Assembly: GCA_050291585.1 (NCBI GenBank)
Contig: JBNKKA010000049.1
Span: forward strand, 1-26,553
Direction: 5' to 3'
Length of the DNA: 26,553 bases
Source: JASJCL01 sp050291585
Lineage (GTDB): Bacteria; Desulfobacterota; Desulfobacteria; Desulfobacterales; Desulfosarcinaceae
Part shown: one piece after another, positions 23,353-26,553 of the stretch
Layout of the letters: every line of letters starts with the position of its first letter
How positions within the stretch are numbered: the first letter of the stretch is position 1
The notes under the pieces: model-generated
The model's input: the letters and a program-made list of their open reading frames with translations, nothing else
What the model was told of the DNA's origin: nothing
Database searches by the model: none
Program-made: the position numbers and the translations under genes

Positions 23353-23395
23353 CCGCTTTATCATACGAACCCCTCCAACGTTTTGCCAAGGCGCC

Positions 23396-23434
23396 GTCAG
23401 TCGGACTGGGTGAAACCACCTACCAGCCACTGAC
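23396..23434 (+). terminator. possible 3'-end hairpin after the AroE-like gene
   Basis: GTCAGT (23396-23401) pairs with ACTGAC (23429-23434), with inner CTGG/CCAG and GTG/CAC segments around an AAAC loop. It is T-poor and interrupted, so a terminator role is tentative. The rest of 23353-23667 contains no credible gene. Confidence 0.35.
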
Positions 23435-23562
23435 TGTGTTCTCCCCGCAGATGGGCCTTTTCCCACCGCCATCGGGATCGCTGATGATCACTTCGATCTC
23501 GTAGGTTGTGCCAGTTTCAAGAAAAAGCTGCCGGTAAAGCGCTTGTCCGGGCGTTCGGCAGT

Positions 23563-23592
23563 CTGGCAAGGGTTGCCAGCAGGCCGCTTTTT
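23563..23592 (+). terminator. hairpin CTGGCAA/TTGCCAG followed by a short T-run
   Basis: A perfect 7-bp stem (23563-23569 with 23573-23579) and GGG loop are followed 8 bases later by TTTTT. The gap between stem and T-run weakens the terminator call. Confidence 0.35.
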
Positions 23593-23607
23593 AGATATGC
23601 ATATCTA
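23592..23607. promoter_or_regulatory. 16-bp perfect palindrome upstream of the PAS gene
   Basis: TAGATATGCATATCTA is its own reverse complement and lies 60 bases before the PAS gene start. The size and symmetry fit an operator for a dimeric repressor or activator. No matching regulator was identified. Confidence 0.4.
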
Positions 23608-23667
23608 TTCCCGAGCGCAGTCAGCTTACTTCAGTCACCTGGTCCCAACCCTCAGTGAGATGTCCCC

Positions 23668-24297
23668 ATGACGCTCGATGGCCGTTTTCCCGATCCGATG
23701 CTCCAGCATGTTTTTGATGCCCTACCTTCCATGATCTTTGTCGTCGATGGCGACATGCGTGTTCAGGCATACAATGCCGCCGCCGCAGAGCTTCTGGCTG
23801 CCACAGATGGCGCGGTACTCAAGCGGCGCAGCGGGGAGGTTTTGGGCTGTCTGAATGCCTCCGACAGCCCCCGTGGCTGTGGCCACGGTGTCGCCTGTTC
23901 CGGCTGCGTAGTGCGCAACGCTGTCGGTAAAGTGTTTGCCGGGGGTCGGGTGGTGCGGCAACGTACGCACTTGGAGTTGAATTTGGCGGGTCGGAGCGTC
24001 GATCTCTTTGCTCAGGTGACCGCCTCTCCCTTTGTTTTCGACGGTCAGGACCTGGCCTTGCTGGTGATCGAGGACTTCAGCGAGATCCTGGAGCTGCAGC
24101 GCATGATTCCCATTTGCTGCGTGTGCAAAAAGGTTCGCGACGGGGTCAGCTCCTGGTCACGCCTGGAGGCTTACTTCAAGGAGCAATGGGATGTGGAATT
24201 CTCCCACGGCTACTGCCCGGAGTGCTACCAGAAGGCCTTTGGTGAGCTCAGCGCGGCTTTGCCCAAAAAGGCTCGGTCTGACAACCGCGTGGCCTGA
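23668..24297 (+). CDS. Cys-rich PAS domain protein with C-terminal CxxC/CPEC motif
   Basis: 209 residues, soluble. An N-terminal PAS domain (about 8-135) opens with LPSMIFVVDGDMRVQAYNAAAAELL and carries an inserted cysteine cluster (LGCLNASDSPRGCGHGVACSGC, about 68-90). The C-terminus (about 145-195) has ICCVCKKVRD...W..LEAYF...FSHGYCPECYQK, a four-cysteine motif often attached to PAS and receiver proteins of anaerobic deltaproteobacteria; metal binding is likely. There is no kinase or output domain. A redox- or metal-sensing role and interaction with the downstream histidine kinase are inferences from domain content and adjacency. Ribosome site is weak. Confidence 0.8.
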   Translation: MTLDGRFPDPMLQHVFDALPSMIFVVDGDMRVQAYNAAAAELLAATDGAVLKRRSGEVLGCLNASDSPRGCGHGVACSGCVVRNAVGKVFAGGRVVRQRTHLELNLAGRSVDLFAQVTASPFVFDGQDLALLVIEDFSEILELQRMIPICCVCKKVRDGVSSWSRLEAYFKEQWDVEFSHGYCPECYQKAFGELSAALPKKARSDNRVA

Positions 24298-24348
24298 CAT
24301 CTGCGGTCGACCCCACGAACCGTCTTCCGTTCAATCCCCATGCTGACC

Positions 24349-24376
24349 TTGACACACCTCCCCCCATCCTCATAAG
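24349..24376 (+). promoter_or_regulatory. candidate sigma-70 promoter of the histidine kinase gene
   Basis: TTGACA (24349-24354), 16 bases, then CATAAG (24371-24376). The -35 is perfect and the -10 is weak. It lies about 110 bases before the ATG at 24483. Confidence 0.4.
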
Positions 24377-24482
24377 CTGGAAGCATCAATCACGTCACCC
24401 GGCGGGATGGGCGAATCACGCGTGACTAGTCCTGCGTCAGCCCTTCACCCCCGCAGCCGGTGACCCCCCCCGAGAGGTGCCC

Positions 24483-26312
24483 ATGGCCCCGGCCGAACCA
24501 CAGGATCTGCTGGCTGTGTTGGATGCCATGACCGATGGCATCTACATCGTGCGTCACGACTACACCGTCGAATATATGAACCGTGCCATGATCGAACGCT
24601 TCGGCGACGGCGTAGGCAAGAAGTGCTACGAAGTGATCAACCGCACCGAGGTGCTCTGCCCCTGGTGCCGAGCCGACGAGATCTTCCGGGACGGTGACAG
24701 CGCCGAATCGGAGATCTACATCCCCCACCAGGACAAGACCTATCGCATCATCGAACTGCCCGTAGAGAACAACGACGGCACTTTTTCAAAGCTCAACATC
24801 TACCGCGACATCACCGCCAGCCGCGATCAGGCTCTGCGCCTGGCCGCCACGGAAAAGGATTATCGGCGGCTGTTCGAGCACGTTGGCGTGGGGGTTTACG
24901 TGAGCACCAAGGAGGGCCGCTTCCTGGATGCCAACCCGGCCCTCCTGGAGATGCTGGGCTACGATTCCAAGGAGGAGTTTCTTAAAATCCGCATCCAGGA
25001 GGACCTTTATCGCAAGCCGGCCGAGCGTCTGGCCTTCCAGCGCATGATCGAAGAGGACGGCCGCGTGGTGAGCTACGCCGTGGATTTCAAACGCAAGGAT
25101 GGCACCACCCTGCCGGTGCTCCTCACTAGCCACTTGCGCCGCGACCACGGCGGCCAGATCAGCGGCTACGAGGGCATCTGCGTGGATCAGAGCCAGGTGG
25201 TGCGTTTGACCCAGGCGATCCGTGAGGCCCACGACCACCTCCGCAAGATCGTGCAGTCCTCTCCCAATGCCATCATCGGTGCCGACATGCAGGGCCGCAT
25301 CATCACCTGGAATCCGGGCGCCGAGGAGACCCTGGGCTACACTGCGGCCGAGGCGGTGGGGGGGATGGATGTGCGCCAGCTCTACGAGGAGGATCAGGCC
25401 TACGAGGTGATGGCCAGTATGCGCGGGCCCGATTTTGGTGGGAAGGGCAAGTTGCGCGCTTTTCCCATGAACTTCAAACATAAAGCGGGTCATTTGGTGG
25501 AGGGCAATCTCTCGGCCAGTCTGATCTACGACGAACAGGGGCGTGAGGCCGCTTCGGTGGGATTTTTTGTGGACCTGGGCGAGCGCCTGGCCATGGAGCG
25601 CCAGCTCAGCCGCACCCAGGAGCAGCTCCTCCAGAGCGAGAAGCTGGCCGCCATGGGGCGTCTCACCTCCCAGTTGGCCCACGAGCTCAACAACCCCCTC
25701 TACGGTATCATGAACACCCTGGAGCTGATGAAGACCGAGGTCCCCCCCCAGAATAAGCGTCGGCGGCTCCTCGACATGGCCCTCTCCGAGACCGAGCGCC
25801 TCACCGACATGCTACGCAAAATGCTCAGCTTCTCCAAGCCCGACCAGCAGGAGCGTAGCGCGGTGGATATGAACGTCATCCTCGACGAGATCCTGCTCTT
25901 GCATGAAAAGCAATTGCGCGAGAACGATATCAAGATCGCCACCGACCTGGCGGAGCAGATGCCGGCCGTGTGGGGTTCCAAAAACCAGCTGCGCCAGGTC
26001 TTCCTCAACCTGGTCTCCAACGCCCGCGACGCCATGCCCGAGGGGGGCACCCTCTCGGTGACCACCCGTGTGAGCAACAGCAACGTGCGCATCCTGGTGG
26101 CCGACGACGGTACCGGTATCCGCCCCGAACACCAGGATCAGATCTTCGACACCTTCTTCACCACCAAGGTCGACAGTGCCCGCGGAGTGGGTCTGGGCCT
26201 CTCGGTCTGCTATGGGTTCATCAAGGACCACGGCGGTGACATCCAGGTGGCCAGCCAGTGGGGGGAGGGGACCAGCTTCACGATTCTGCTGCCCATCTAT
26301 CAGAAAACGTGA
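24483..26312 (+). CDS. soluble PAS-PAS-PAS sensor histidine kinase
   Basis: 609 residues from the ATG at 24483 (AGAGG upstream; a GTG at 24477 is an alternative). There is no membrane segment, so sensing is cytoplasmic. PAS1 (about 8-115) holds a Cys motif (CYEVINRTEVLCPWC), PAS2 spans about 128-250 and PAS3 about 255-380. A short coiled segment leads to the HisKA domain with phospho-acceptor H400 in LAHELNNPLYG. The ATPase domain shows the N box (NLVSNARDAM), G1 (DDGTGI, about 540) and G2 (GVGLGLS, about 568) boxes. It lacks a receiver. It is the only kinase in the window, so it is the best local candidate to phosphorylate the sigma-54 regulator at 12336 or the receiver at 21892; pairing is unproven. 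The 241 bases after it show no gene. Confidence 0.93.
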   Translation: MAPAEPQDLLAVLDAMTDGIYIVRHDYTVEYMNRAMIERFGDGVGKKCYEVINRTEVLCPWCRADEIFRDGDSAESEIYIPHQDKTYRIIELPVENNDGTFSKLNIYRDITASRDQALRLAATEKDYRRLFEHVGVGVYVSTKEGRFLDANPALLEMLGYDSKEEFLKIRIQEDLYRKPAERLAFQRMIEEDGRVVSYAVDFKRKDGTTLPVLLTSHLRRDHGGQISGYEGICVDQSQVVRLTQAIREAHDHLRKIVQSSPNAIIGADMQGRIITWNPGAEETLGYTAAEAVGGMDVRQLYEEDQAYEVMASMRGPDFGGKGKLRAFPMNFKHKAGHLVEGNLSASLIYDEQGREAASVGFFVDLGERLAMERQLSRTQEQLLQSEKLAAMGRLTSQLAHELNNPLYGIMNTLELMKTEVPPQNKRRRLLDMALSETERLTDMLRKMLSFSKPDQQERSAVDMNVILDEILLLHEKQLRENDIKIATDLAEQMPAVWGSKNQLRQVFLNLVSNARDAMPEGGTLSVTTRVSNSNVRILVADDGTGIRPEHQDQIFDTFFTTKVDSARGVGLGLSVCYGFIKDHGGDIQVASQWGEGTSFTILLPIYQKT

Positions 26313-26498
26313 GCTTTGGTTGAAGCGTCAAATTGCCAACCAGATGGTTCAGGCGCCGCCGCCCGGCGAACCTGATCTAGGGCGAATGAATCATAATCCA
26401 TATCCCATCTAAGTGTTTATTTCACCCGACCACCCGCATTTGGAAAATTATATAATAACTAAAATAACGGAACCAAACGAGTTGGTTGTGGGGGGCCT

Positions 26499-26525
26499 TT
26501 GACGCACATCCTGTTGACTTAAAAT
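26499..26525 (+). promoter_or_regulatory. weak promoter-like pair at the right edge
   Basis: TTGACG (26499-26504) and TAAAAT (26520-26525) are 15 bases apart, shorter than optimal, in an AT-rich end region. It may serve a gene beyond the window. The stretch 26313-26498 shows no gene. Confidence 0.25.
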
Positions 26526-26553
26526 AGGGCCATTCGTGTGCTTAATGCTGAAT

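Overview
The window looks like chromosomal DNA of an anaerobic, probably sulfate-reducing, Desulfobacterota (deltaproteobacterial) organism. This is inferred from gene content: Na+-pump decarboxylase subunits, a metF–hdrA–mvhD–metV–metF cluster of the reductive acetyl-CoA pathway, an in-frame UGA read as selenocysteine, Cys-rich PAS sensors and sigma-54 control. No rRNA gene, tRNA gene, insertion sequence, CRISPR array or phage gene was seen.

Layout. (1) 54-1604, minus strand: gamma-like and beta subunits of a Na+-translocating decarboxylase. The biotin/carboxyltransferase subunit is not present here. (2) 1796-6778, plus strand: a BMP/PnrA-type ABC importer (binding protein, double ATPase, two permeases), with a good sigma-70 promoter and a strong stem-loop after the binding-protein gene. 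(3) 6977-12335, plus strand: a five-gene nickel/peptide-type ABC importer, preceded by a structured leader that ends in a terminator-like hairpin. (4) 12336-13724, minus strand: an NtrC-type sigma-54 response regulator that meets the transporter operon stop-to-stop with no gap. (5) 13725-14177: a divergent control region with at least five copies of an ATCCCAAAWTGG-like motif, then a textbook -24/-12 promoter facing the folate cluster. (6) 14178-21804, plus strand: a MetF-like protein, a 1485-residue HdrA/GltD-like/HdrA fusion, a selenocysteine MvhD, MetV and a second MetF. (7) 21892-26312, plus strand: a stand-alone receiver, a shikimate-dehydrogenase-like protein, a Cys-rich PAS protein and a three-PAS soluble histidine kinase.

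How the genes may work together. The core is a predicted electron-transfer complex for methylene-tetrahydrofolate reduction or methyl-tetrahydrofolate oxidation. It resembles the MetFV-HdrABC-MvhD complex of Moorella, but HdrB and HdrC are absent and an NAD(P)H-oxidoreductase-like module sits inside HdrA. The divergently encoded sigma-54 activator probably binds the repeat array and drives this cluster. The downstream receiver, PAS protein and kinase are plausible signalling partners. The nickel/peptide-type importer may supply metal to Ni enzymes of the same physiology (CODH/ACS, hydrogenase), but that is inference only.

Most noteworthy: the sigma-54 promoter plus repeat array, the selenocysteine MvhD (its UGA would normally truncate the annotation), the HdrA/GltD/HdrA fusion without HdrBC, a MetF paralogue and an AroE-like protein each with a changed active-site acid, and stem-loops in many intergenic gaps.
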